Source of the DNA: Rossellomorea marisflavi
GTDB lineage: Bacteria; Bacillota; Bacilli; Bacillales; Bacillaceae_B
DNA: 64,000 nucleotides
Direction: 5' to 3'
Assembly (NCBI GenBank): GCA_003667865.1
Contig: CP033051.1
Span: forward strand, 4,527,518-4,591,517
The notes under the pieces were generated by a model. That model ran no database searches. It saw nothing but the letters and a program-made list of their open reading frames with translations, and was not told the DNA's origin. The first letter of the stretch is position 1, and every line of letters starts with the position of its first letter. Shown here piece by piece: positions 35,537 through 43,766 of the stretch. Both the position numbers and the translations under genes were made by a program.

Positions 35537-36409
35537 TTATTCGTTTACTGCATCATGTAAAGCAGTATATAAGGCATATTGAGGAAATTCATCTATACTA
35601 TGGATATGAATCCGTTCCTCAAATATATTCTGAAGCGTTCTTAACAGATTTGTTTCTTTGCTATCTTGATAGATATGAATTTCATTTGGTGCTATAGACA
35701 ACAAGGGAGCAATGGTAAACGAATCGACATATAGTGGATGATTTGTTAATAAACGTTTATCCATCATCGTTACGAGCTGCTCTCTCGTAATCTCTTGAAA
35801 TGCATGATCAAAAAAGCGAAAACCGTATTGACCTGATAATAGGTGGACTGTATTTAGCTGATGGTCTTGGCTCGATAAATATTCTCGTAACATATGCAGA
35901 AACATTTGATATTCTTGTTCCATTTTATATTCATCAATCGCCAATTCAACATAATCCATCATGCGCTCTTGTAGCTTTTTTAAACGGAATTTAATAAAAG
36001 AATCGAAAGAGACAGCCTGGTCACTATGCATTAATGTTTCTACGTTTGATTGAACAAATAGCGACTCGTCCCATTTATTCAGTAAATTGACAAGCTCTTC
36101 ACGTTCTCCATTTCGCATTTCCAAATAGATATCCAAAATATGTTGAATTTCGTGTGGATCTTCATAGTAAAATACATCTTTTAAAAGCAACTCAACCCAT
36201 TCATAACATTTATGATGAATAATAAAGCAACTTAGTGCTTCTACTATTGGCTGTTCATTTTCGTTTGATGGTGAATAATTTAATGTTAAGACAATATGAT
36301 TTTGATTTTGGAAAAGTGTTTCACTAAACCATGATTCGATGTTCATTTTATCTAAATATTGCTGGAGACTCGTTGCATCCCCTTCATTTTTGAAGATAAT
36401 CTCAAACAT
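35537..36409 (-). CDS. ytxC: Sporulation protein YtxC
   Basis: A 290-residue YtxC-family protein: starts MFEIIFKNEGDATSLQQYLD, with FDSFIKFRLKKLQERMMDYVELAIDEYK near 153, and ends with a helical segment. YtxC is linked to sporulation in Bacillus but its mechanism is unknown. It normally lies between dnaI and thrS. Here it follows dnaB directly, after a 235-bp gap, because dnaI is missing. GGAGGGGAGC precedes the ATG. Confidence 0.88.
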   Translation of the reverse strand: MFEIIFKNEGDATSLQQYLDKMNIESWFSETLFQNQNHIVLTLNYSPSNENEQPIVEALSCFIIHHKCYEWVELLLKDVFYYEDPHEIQHILDIYLEMRNGEREELVNLLNKWDESLFVQSNVETLMHSDQAVSFDSFIKFRLKKLQERMMDYVELAIDEYKMEQEYQMFLHMLREYLSSQDHQLNTVHLLSGQYGFRFFDHAFQEITREQLVTMMDKRLLTNHPLYVDSFTIAPLLSIAPNEIHIYQDSKETNLLRTLQNIFEERIHIHSIDEFPQYALYTALHDAVNE

Positions 36410-36644
36410 TTAGCTCCCCTCCTCGAAAGCAAAATCCATGGTTTATATATATGGAGGGCTTGACCAAAATAGAAGTCTATAGAGTAAATAATTTCTATTT
36501 ATTGCAAAAGAGATCTCAATAAAAGATATGCTGTATCTCTACATTTTTATAACGAAAAAAGCAATCACATAATCTAGATTAAGATAAGATATGATGATTC
36601 TATCTTCTTAGCCTAAAAATAGGATTACCTATATATTTTTTACA

Positions 36645-38030
36645 TTACTGTCTATAGTTTTTTAATTCAGCTTCTAGTTTTCGCTTTTCTTCTTCTGGAT
36701 CAAAGTCATGAGCTTCCGAGGCCTTTACAGCGTTGCTTTCTTTTTCCTCAAACCAGACTGGCTTTTTCTCAGACCGAGTAGGCTTGCTTTTACTTGATCG
36801 CTTATTTTTTCCTTCTGCCCAGTCTAAATACTGTTTATGCTCTTTTTTAGCAAGTTCCATTGCTTCTTTGGCTGTTTTTACATTTTTCCTTGCCCAATGT
36901 GAAGCGATTTTTTCTAAGTAACCTTTTGTAAGCTTCATATCAGTCTTTAACAGAACATACTGGATCAGTACATTAAATACCCCAACCGGAAGCTTATGCG
37001 TCATTAAAACCTCTTCTACCGTTTGTAAATCTGCTTTAGAAGGCTGACTGCCGTTTGACATATCTGTTAACAAATCCTTTGGAGAGGTAGAGTTTAAATA
37101 GTCAATAAGCTTTTCTTCTTGTGTACTTGGAGCCTTAGCCTTTTCGTTCTCATCAGGCTTACTTAAATGTGTTTCCAAGTTCGGTAACCGGTCACCATTT
37201 TGTAGTTGAAACCAATCTCTTGCTGCTTTTCTTAAAGATTCTACATCTATAGAATCATCTTCGTTTAATGCCGTTAAAATGAAGTTCTTCATTTGAATTG
37301 GATCGATTCCATACAAGAAACTAAGCTTTAAAACAGTCTCCCTTACAGAAGGTGTAAAAGACCTCCGTGGAACCATTGATTCCGAAAGACCTGATAACAA
37401 TAATTGAAAGTCAAAGTCGACATCATCTAACGCAATTCCACTTTCTGAGCTCGTTTTAATAAATTGTTTATCATTTGAGATCGGTCCACTTGAATTCGCT
37501 TCATGGTTTAATAAGTCAACCTTAAAATCCGACATAAATACGTCCTGAAAAGAACGTGTTGTTTCAACGTAAGAGCCCTTGTCCACTTTTTTATCAGTAA
37601 AAAATTCCCTTAATCGAAGATAGTGTGTTTTTCCAATCTTTTGATACAGATATACATTGAGCATCCCATCAGAAAAGAATTCCTCTGGAGTTAGTGGATG
37701 CTGAAGCTCATAGATGAATTCTCTAATCCCTTCATTTTGTCGAGAATAGGTTTTAACAAGACCAATACCTTCTAGCTTTAATCTTGCCTCATAGATTTCT
37801 TGGAGATTCAGCGATAAAAGATTCATAAGCTGGTAGTGTGTCGATTGCTCTGACCAAATTCGATTTACTCCAACCTCTCCCAAAAGGGTCATATATAAAT
37901 TGGCAGATACTGCACCAATGAGAGGTTGATATAAGAACGAAATGATTTTTCGGTCATAGTCATGTATCATCCCATTGGTTGATACAACATAATGGTCAAT
38001 CGGTTGTATTTCATTCCAATGCTTCTTCAT
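36645..38030 (-). CDS. dnaB: Replication initiation protein DnaB (helicase-loading co-factor)
   Basis: About 461 residues of the Firmicute DnaB (not the helicase), which with DnaD and the loader DnaI places helicase DnaC at oriC and at restarting forks. The N-terminal winged-helix region is YDRKIISFLYQPLIGAVSANLYMTL. The C-terminal DnaD-like helical domain has SFLYGIDPIQMKNFILTAL and YLEKIASHWARKNVKTAKEAM, ending in a charged tail. ATG 38030 fits relatives better than the upstream TTG. The gene is intact. Its usual partner dnaI is not downstream. Confidence 0.93.
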   Translation of the reverse strand: MKKHWNEIQPIDHYVVSTNGMIHDYDRKIISFLYQPLIGAVSANLYMTLLGEVGVNRIWSEQSTHYQLMNLLSLNLQEIYEARLKLEGIGLVKTYSRQNEGIREFIYELQHPLTPEEFFSDGMLNVYLYQKIGKTHYLRLREFFTDKKVDKGSYVETTRSFQDVFMSDFKVDLLNHEANSSGPISNDKQFIKTSSESGIALDDVDFDFQLLLSGLSESMVPRRSFTPSVRETVLKLSFLYGIDPIQMKNFILTALNEDDSIDVESLRKAARDWFQLQNGDRLPNLETHLSKPDENEKAKAPSTQEEKLIDYLNSTSPKDLLTDMSNGSQPSKADLQTVEEVLMTHKLPVGVFNVLIQYVLLKTDMKLTKGYLEKIASHWARKNVKTAKEAMELAKKEHKQYLDWAEGKNKRSSKSKPTRSEKKPVWFEEKESNAVKASEAHDFDPEEEKRKLEAELKNYRQ

Positions 38031-38118
38031 GTAAAAATGCAACCTTTCCCCCGCTAAATGATTATTGTTTAACTACTAAAGATAAAAAGCTAAAGACTTT
38101 AAATCTTCAGCTTCATCG

Positions 38119-38574
38119 TTAATCCTTTTTTATTAATTCTTTTAGCTCATCAATAAATACATTAATATCTTTAAACTGGCGGTAAACTGAAGCAAATCGG
38201 ACATAGGCAACCTCATCAATATCCGCAAGCCTGTCCATAACCATTTCCCCAATTTTCTCGGACTGTATTTCAGACGTACCAATATTTCGAAGTTCCTTTT
38301 CAATATCTAGACTTAATTTTTCTAGTTTTTCTAATGGCACAGGACGCTTTTCACACGCCTTGATGAGTCCACGAAGAATTTTTTCCCTACTGAACTCTTC
38401 CCGAATTCCTTCTTTCTTCACAACAATTAGTGGAATTTCTTCGACTTTTTCAAAGGTTGTAAACCGATACTGACAATCTTCACATTCTCTTCTTCTGCGG
38501 ATTGATTTCCCCTCATCAACTGGCCTAGAATCCACGACTCTTGTTCCGTTATTATGGCAAGACGGGCACTTCAT
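38119..38574 (-). CDS. nrdR: Transcriptional repressor NrdR
   Basis: A 151-residue NrdR that represses ribonucleotide reductase genes when dATP/ATP is bound. The N-terminal zinc ribbon has CPSC and [15 protein letters not shown] (cysteines at 3, 6, 31, 34), and the ATP-cone domain begins [21 protein letters not shown]. It lies just upstream of dnaB, as in B. subtilis. Confidence 0.97.
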   Translation of the reverse strand: MKCPSCHNNGTRVVDSRPVDEGKSIRRRRECEDCQYRFTTFEKVEEIPLIVVKKEGIREEFSREKILRGLIKACEKRPVPLEKLEKLSLDIEKELRNIGTSEIQSEKIGEMVMDRLADIDEVAYVRFASVYRQFKDINVFIDELKELIKKD

Positions 38575-38675
38575 ACTATCAGCTCCGTTTTTACAATGTT
38601 TGTTATCTTCATCATATAGAAAAGACCTTAATTAGACAAGATAAGGCGGGTAATTTTCGCTAGCTTCAGAATCGA

Positions 38676-39053
38676 TTATATCTTCGTTAATTCCTTGTCT
38701 AATTCAGCATAATACGTAAGAACAAACTTCTTTAATCTTGGATGATTTCCAAGGGGACTAAAACTTCTTGTGCTTAATTTGAAGTCAACGGCCGTTTCAA
38801 ACGGGCGAACGGTTACGATCGTCACAACAATAAATAAATTCGGATTGCCATTGTGCTCTATCGTAATTTCTCCTCTATCCTTTGACTCTGACATTACACG
38901 ATATGACGAAGAGGAATAAAGCTCTACCACCTTTTGAAAAACCTTATCAAAACCTGATTTATAATAATGTGTTCTAAGTTCAGTATCTACATGCTGATCG
39001 CCTGTTTCGCATTCTGATTTATAACGATTAAATAACGCTCGAATTCCGGACAT
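38676..39053 (-). CDS. Conserved cytosolic protein, function unknown
   Basis: A 125-residue soluble protein without signal or membrane segment: SGIRALFNRYKSECETGDQH, then GEITIEHNGNPNLFIVVTIVTVRP and a C-terminal RLKKFVLTYYAELDKELTKI. I know it only as a conserved Bacillaceae cytosolic protein near nrdR/speD. It has a ribosome site (GGAGGTAC) and a clean frame, so it is real. No function is proposed. Confidence 0.75.
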   Translation of the reverse strand: MSGIRALFNRYKSECETGDQHVDTELRTHYYKSGFDKVFQKVVELYSSSSYRVMSESKDRGEITIEHNGNPNLFIVVTIVTVRPFETAVDFKLSTRSFSPLGNHPRLKKFVLTYYAELDKELTKI

Positions 39054-39176
39054 GCTTGTACCTCCAAATGAATACTTTATACTATTTTACACAATGTAAT
39101 CGATTTTGAAAAAGAATACCCTTTCAAATTAGTATAAATCGAGGACATAAACCATTTTTTCTTATATAGAGAAAAC

Positions 39177-39214
39177 AAAAAGGCGTATGAATGTAATATC
39201 CATACGCCTTTTTT
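39177..39214. terminator. Terminator of speD
   Basis: Stem AAAAGGCGTATG/CATACGCCTTTT with T-runs on both sides, directly after the speD stop. Confidence 0.9.
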
Positions 39215-39219
39215 CGATT

Positions 39220-39600
39220 TTATAAAGCTTTAGCTTGAGATTTTTTAACTTGTACAGGACCCATACCACGTGGTAATTCAATTGTTTCACGTGTTTCTGC
39301 TTCTAACGCTTCCGCAATATAGTCAGCAGCAATGTTTGGATCTAGGTCACCGCATGTATACACATCGATACTTGCATAACCATGTTCAGGAAAGCTGTGT
39401 ATTGTTAAGTGTGATTCAGAAATAATCACAACGCCACTTACACCTTGTGGAGCAAATTTATGAAAGGCTACCTCACGAATTTCTGCACCTGATTTCAGCG
39501 CAGCATCTACAAACGTTTTTTCAATTTGATCTACATCATTAAGCTTGTCAAAATTACAGCCCCATAATTCAGAAATAACATGACGACCCATAGTTTCCAT
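39220..39600 (-). CDS. speD: S-adenosylmethionine decarboxylase proenzyme
   Basis: A 126-residue pyruvoyl enzyme (SpeH class) that makes decarboxylated SAM for spermidine synthesis. The self-cleavage site is the ES pair in [20 protein letters not shown] near residue 63; Ser becomes the pyruvoyl group. The start is ATG 39600 ([15 protein letters not shown]), behind GGGGGA, which gives the family length. Earlier in-frame starts lack a ribosome site. Unlike the gapB-speD cotranscription known in B. subtilis, here it has its own promoter and a ~150-nt leader. Confidence 0.95.
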   Translation of the reverse strand: METMGRHVISELWGCNFDKLNDVDQIEKTFVDAALKSGAEIREVAFHKFAPQGVSGVVIISESHLTIHSFPEHGYASIDVYTCGDLDPNIAADYIAEALEAETRETIELPRGMGPVQVKKSQAKAL

Positions 39601-39606
39601 TGATCG

Positions 39607-39750
39607 TTTCCCCCTTTGACATAATTTTTTCGTCAAAATGAATGCTTCTATTTAGCAATCCTTTAACTACCACGGGGGAAAGTTAGTCCGAAGAGGTCCT
39701 AACCCTTTAAGTAGCTAATATGGTATTCTTTGCATATTAGAAGTTCACGA
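39607..39750 (-). promoter_or_regulatory. Structured speD leader with anti-Shine-Dalgarno
   Basis: The ~150-nt leader contains an 8-bp hairpin CTAATATG/CATATTAG (39715-39740), a GTTAG/CTAAC hairpin (about 39681-39703) and a TTTGAC/GTCAAA hairpin (39615-39638) abutting the ribosome site. The segment TTTCCCCC (39681-39674) is perfectly complementary to the speD Shine-Dalgarno GGGGGAAA (39614-39607). The pieces suggest translational switching. No known riboswitch class is recognised. Confidence 0.6.
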
Positions 39751-39755
39751 AAAAT

Positions 39756-39784
39756 AGTATACTTTGTTTGATTCTCTTTTGCAA
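39756..39784 (-). promoter_or_regulatory. SigA promoter of speD
   Basis: Minus strand: -35 TTGCAA, 17-bp spacer, -10 TATACT. Confidence 0.8.
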
Positions 39785-39952
39785 TACAAGTTTCCAAAAA
39801 AGTTTGCGGAGTTTTTTGGTTCTGTACAAGCACGTACACATATTCTTTTACCCTGATTTTTTCTAAATATTCTTATATGGCTTATAAATTCTAAAAATTC
39901 TACTGACCTTATAAGAAATTGTACTGATAAACCGGTTTATTCTACTGGGACC

Positions 39953-40081
39953 GTTGCTTTCCGCTCCAGGTGCTTGCTTTCCGCGGGGCGGGCGGTGAGC
40001 CTCCTCGTCGCTTCGCTCCTGCGGGGTCTCACCTGACCCGCTGTGTCCCGCTGGAGTCAAGCACCTTCCGCTCCAAGCAAC
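39953..40081 (-). repeat. GC-rich REP-like element, copy 5
   Basis: 129 bp, GTTGCTTTCCGCTCC to GCTCCAAGCAAC, between the gapB terminator and the speD promoter. Variant centre (GGGCGGCGGTGAGC, TCGTCGCTTCGC). The frame through it is not a gene. Confidence 0.92.
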
Positions 40082-40164
40082 TCTGTAATCTCAATTTTTT
40101 TTATACTAAAAGAATTGTGTAACTGTTACCCTTTTTTCAAACAAAGTAAAATAATATTACGCAT

Positions 40165-40197
40165 GCAAAAAAAAGCCGGAGATTAAAAACTCCAGCT
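40165..40197 (-). terminator. Terminator of gapB
   Basis: Minus strand: AGCTGGAG/CTCCGGCT stem followed by T8. Confidence 0.87.
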
Positions 40198-40226
40198 TCA
40201 TTTCTTATTTGCATTTACTTACTTAC

Positions 40227-41249
40227 TTACGCATTTACTCTTGTTGTTAGTTCTTTGGCAACGAGTTTTGTTAGGTCTACTACTCGGCAGGAGTAGCCCC
40301 ATTCGTTGTCGTACCATGCTAGTACTTTTACTTTGCGGTCTTCCATGACGATTGTGGATAGGCCGTCGATGATTGCTGAGTTAGGGTTTGTGTTGAAGTC
40401 GATTGATACTAGTGGCTCTGTTGTGAATTGTAAAATTCCATTTAGTGAGCCTGCAGAAGCTGTCATGAATGCTTCGTTGACTTCTTCTACTGTTACGTCT
40501 CTCTTTAGGTCTACAACTAAATCAACTAGTGATACATTTGGAGTTGGTACACGTAATGCCATCCCGTGTAGTTTTCCTTTTAATTCTGGAAGCACAAGCG
40601 ATAATGCTTTAGCTGCTCCTGTTGTTGTTGGAATAATAGACTGCCCACAGGCTCTTGCTCTTCTTAAATCTTTATGTGGATTATCAATATTTTTCTGATC
40701 ATTTGTATAAGCATGAACCGTTGTCATTAAACCATTCACAATTCCGAATTGTTCATGAAGCACTTTCGCTACAGGAGCTAAGCAGTTTGTCGTACAAGAA
40801 GCATTTGAAATAACGTCATGCTCATCAATATTTAATGCGCTTTCATTTACTCCCATTACAATCGTAACATCTTCATTCTTACCTGGTGCAGTTAGAATGA
40901 CCTTCTTTGCACCTGCTTCAAGGTGTTGGCTAGCTTTATCTTTGGAATTAAATTTACCTGTTGCTTCTATTACGATATCAATATTTAAATCCTTCCATGG
41001 TAACAGTTTCGGATCTCTGTTATTTAGAAGTAAAATACGTTTCCCATTTACCACTAGTGCTTCATCTTCAGCAAATACTTCTGCCTCAAATTTACCATGA
41101 TTTGTGTCATACTTAATTAGATGTGCTAATGTCTCCGCAGGATAACTTGCATTAACTGCTACTATATCTAAAGAATTATCAAGAATAGCTTTTCTAAATA
41201 CCATCCTTCCAATTCTCCCAAAACCATTAATTGCAATTTTCGCCTTCAT
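40227..41249 (-). CDS. gapB: Gluconeogenic glyceraldehyde-3-phosphate dehydrogenase
   Basis: A 340-residue GAPDH with Rossmann start INGFGRIGRMVFRKAI and active site SNASCTTNCLAPVAK near residue 151. The sequence resembles B. subtilis GapB, the NADP-preferring isoform used in gluconeogenesis. Context (speD next, coaE-ytaF-mutM-polA behind) is the gapB context, not the glycolytic gapA operon. A CcpN-like operator pair at the promoter supports glucose repression. Confidence 0.94.
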   Translation of the reverse strand: MKAKIAINGFGRIGRMVFRKAILDNSLDIVAVNASYPAETLAHLIKYDTNHGKFEAEVFAEDEALVVNGKRILLLNNRDPKLLPWKDLNIDIVIEATGKFNSKDKASQHLEAGAKKVILTAPGKNEDVTIVMGVNESALNIDEHDVISNASCTTNCLAPVAKVLHEQFGIVNGLMTTVHAYTNDQKNIDNPHKDLRRARACGQSIIPTTTGAAKALSLVLPELKGKLHGMALRVPTPNVSLVDLVVDLKRDVTVEEVNEAFMTASAGSLNGILQFTTEPLVSIDFNTNPNSAIIDGLSTIVMEDRKVKVLAWYDNEWGYSCRVVDLTKLVAKELTTRVNA

Positions 41250-41272
41250 ACTCCCGGCTCCCCTCTACGATA

Positions 41273-41315
41273 AATGTTATACTTTATTCTCTATTCTTAA
41301 AATTAGTATAACATA
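41273..41315 (-). promoter_or_regulatory. CcpN-like operator pair and -10 of gapB
   Basis: Two inverted 9-mers TGTTATACT lie at 41275-41283 (plus) and 41313-41305 (minus). The minus copy reads TATGTTATACT and fits the CcpN consensus TRTGHYATAYW (from memory) at all 11 positions; the plus copy fits 10 of 11. The minus copy contains the -10 TATACT of gapB, with no good -35. The rest of the gap to 41503 shows only a 6-bp inverted repeat near 41400. Confidence 0.7.
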
Positions 41316-41503
41316 TTTAAAAATAAATGAAATAAAAAAATTATTAAAGCCCTTACATTTATATAAAATGGGCTATTTTATGCTAATATTATTATTCTTA
41401 CTCATTAAGTAAGCCTCTAATGACTAATGTGTTACATTATTTATTTAGGGGGTTAAGGGGAACTCCTGTCTCATTTACGACTAATTAGATATGATAAAAG
41501 CAA

Positions 41504-41542
41504 ATAAAAAAAGGCTTCCCCCGTAAGTAAAGAGAGTAGCCT
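41504..41542 (-). terminator. Terminator of polA-mutM-ytaF-coaE
   Basis: Minus strand: AGGCT-A-CTCTC paired with GGGGG-A-AGCCT, then TTTTTTTATTT. Confidence 0.75.
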
Positions 41543-41560
41543 CAAAATATTGTGTGTTCG

Positions 41561-42163
41561 TTATATAATAAGATTCCAATTCTTAATTAGTTCTTCTACT
41601 TGTTGCTCTGTTTCCTCGATACTTCCGTTATTATTAATGACTTCATCAGCCAGTTTAACTTTCTCAACTAGCGGGAGCTGTGATTTGATCCGTGCTTCTG
41701 CCTCTTCTGTTGGAAATTGATTGCGCTCTTTTAGCCTTTTTAGTTGAGTAGTTGGATCCACAAAAACTACAACAGTCTTTTCAACCATCCATGTTAATTT
41801 GCTTTCAAATAGCAATGGAATATCCATGATGATTGTGTTCTTGCCATTTTGTACAGCCTGATCCTTTTGGTCCAACATGTGGCTTCTAATAGCAGGATGT
41901 ACAATACTATTTAAACGATTTCTTTTTTCTGCATTGTGAAAGACAATACTCCCAAGCTTCTCACGGTTAAGTGATTTGTCTTCGTGTAAAATGTCCCTAC
42001 CGAATGCGTCAATAATTTGGTGGTAGGCACGCTTTCCTACCTCTACAACTTCTCTAGCGGAAAGATCAGCATCAATGACAGTATAGCCCTTAGAGCGGAG
42101 CATATTGGATACTGTACTTTTACCACTTGCAATCCCACCTGTTAAACCAATTACTAGTGCCAT
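41561..42163 (-). CDS. coaE: Dephospho-CoA kinase
   Basis: A 200-residue kinase for the last step of coenzyme A synthesis. P-loop GLTGGIASGKSTVS at residues 6-19, with VIDADLSAREVV near 34 and DIPLLFESK near 113. Order polA-mutM-ytaF-coaE matches B. subtilis, with a 16-bp gap to ytaF. Confidence 0.96.
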   Translation of the reverse strand: MALVIGLTGGIASGKSTVSNMLRSKGYTVIDADLSAREVVEVGKRAYHQIIDAFGRDILHEDKSLNREKLGSIVFHNAEKRNRLNSIVHPAIRSHMLDQKDQAVQNGKNTIIMDIPLLFESKLTWMVEKTVVVFVDPTTQLKRLKERNQFPTEEAEARIKSQLPLVEKVKLADEVINNNGSIEETEQQVEELIKNWNLII

Positions 42164-42179
42164 AATCCTAATCCTCTCA

Positions 42180-42815
42180 TTAAAATCTTAAAATCCCTAT
42201 AAGTATTAGCACTACCCCTGGTAAAAAGGATAGATTCTGAAACCATCTAATATGTGAAAATATTTTTCCGATTCTGAGACCTGAATATAGAAAAAGAAAG
42301 CTCATACACATTACTGCTAGGGCTAAAATAATAGGAGAATAGCTTAGTAGGGCTGCACCAATTCCTGCACCAAATGCATCAAGTGATAAAGCAATACCAA
42401 GCATGAACGCCTCAATTCCTGTAATGGTTCCAGAACGGTCAAAATCTGCTGTTAAAGGTCTTCTTAATATTTGAATGACTACACCAATGGATTTAATCTC
42501 AAATTTAATAAGTGTCTTCTCTTTTTCAGCCATATCCTGCTCTTTCTCTGGACGAAAGAATTGATACAACACCCATACACCTAACAGTACTAAAATAATT
42601 CCACCTACTCGGTTTGCAGCCTCCGGAGAAAGGAACGCTTCAATAGATTGTCCTAATAGCATTGCAATTAATAATGCGCTTGCTGAACATACTGCAATGA
42701 TCATGATTGACTTGATTGGAATTCCCATTTTCCGAAGTCCATACGTAAGACCGGTACTAAAGCTATCAAGGCTAACCGCAAATGCAAGAAGTAGTAATGT
42801 AATGGATTCTGTCAT
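42180..42815 (-). CDS. ytaF: Sporulation membrane protein YtaF (MntP-like fold)
   Basis: About 211 residues with six membrane segments and two copies of a SLDSFSTGLTYG / SLDAFGAGIGAA motif, the internal repeat of the MntP/YtaF superfamily (Asp in a membrane helix). In B. subtilis YtaF is a sporulation protein. Start ATG 42815 is used because the upstream ATG sits inside the GGAGGGAGC ribosome site. A metal-transport role is only an inference from the fold. Confidence 0.9.
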   Translation of the reverse strand: MTESITLLLLAFAVSLDSFSTGLTYGLRKMGIPIKSIMIIAVCSASALLIAMLLGQSIEAFLSPEAANRVGGIILVLLGVWVLYQFFRPEKEQDMAEKEKTLIKFEIKSIGVVIQILRRPLTADFDRSGTITGIEAFMLGIALSLDAFGAGIGAALLSYSPIILALAVMCMSFLFLYSGLRIGKIFSHIRWFQNLSFLPGVVLILIGILRF

Positions 42816-42897
42816 TATTATAGCTCCCTCCATATAAATTCCTAAAATAGTATATGGAGAGAGCTTATCAATTGTTAAAGCACTTTATGCTAAGTTA

Positions 42898-43722
42898 TTA
42901 TTTCTGACATTTTGGACAATAATGTGTTCCTCTGCCAGCTGATACTTTCTTCTCAATTAATGTGCTACATCTTCTACAAGGTTCTTCTTTGCGACTATAA
43001 ACATAAAGTTGTTGTTGAAACATCCCAATTTGCCCTTGAGAATTTACATAGGAACGAATGGTGCTTCCCCCTTGTTCAACAGCCTCTTCTAGGGTCAAAA
43101 TGATTTCAGTATGAAGTTTTTTTAACTCTGTTTGCTTAATTGATTTTGCCTTCCTATCGGGATGAATCCCTGCACGAAATAATGCTTCGTCTACATAAAT
43201 ATTTCCTAGACCGACCAGAACTTTTTGATCAAGCAATACTGCTTTTATTGTTCGTTCTGTTTTTGATAATTTTTTTTGAAGTAGCTCAATAGTAAAGTCT
43301 TGTGAGAACGGCTCCGGTCCTAAATGAGAAAGAGGAAGATGTTTCTCCTCTTCGCCTCGAGGAAACACATGCATCGTTCCAAACTTTCGCACATCTTTAT
43401 ATCTTAGTGAAGTCCCATCCGTAAATTCAAAAATGACATGCGTATGTGGTTCCAATTCATCCGCCGTCGAATATAAGCCATAACGCCCTTCCATACGTAA
43501 ATGAGAGACAAGTGCATAGTCTGTTAAATATATAAGAAGAAACTTACCTCGTCGACCAATTTCAGTAATCTCTTGATGGATGAGCAGATGTTTGAAATGT
43601 TCAACATCATCTGGCCTTTTAATAATTTTGGGCCAGTACACCTTGACTTCGGAGATGGTTTTTCCTAGAACAAGCTGTTCTAAAGTTCTTCTTACTGTTT
43701 CGACTTCTGGAAGTTCAGGCAT
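42898..43722 (-). CDS. mutM: Formamidopyrimidine-DNA glycosylase
   Basis: A 274-residue Fpg/MutM that removes 8-oxoguanine. Catalytic N-terminal MPELPEVETVRRTL (Pro2 nucleophile, Glu3) must be exposed by Met removal. The helix-two-turn-helix has VGLGNIYVDEALFRAGIHP near 167. A C-terminal zinc finger has CRRC and CPKC (about 247-271). Cotranscribed with polA. Confidence 0.97.
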   Translation of the reverse strand: MPELPEVETVRRTLEQLVLGKTISEVKVYWPKIIKRPDDVEHFKHLLIHQEITEIGRRGKFLLIYLTDYALVSHLRMEGRYGLYSTADELEPHTHVIFEFTDGTSLRYKDVRKFGTMHVFPRGEEEKHLPLSHLGPEPFSQDFTIELLQKKLSKTERTIKAVLLDQKVLVGLGNIYVDEALFRAGIHPDRKAKSIKQTELKKLHTEIILTLEEAVEQGGSTIRSYVNSQGQIGMFQQQLYVYSRKEEPCRRCSTLIEKKVSAGRGTHYCPKCQK

Positions 43723-43766
43723 TCCTTCACCTCTTTTTCTAGCTGATCGTGTGAATCGCTTCGTTA

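Noticed and set aside
39863..40060. 65-codon minus-strand frame
   Set aside because: It runs through REP-like copy 5 and has the same composition as frames in other copies.
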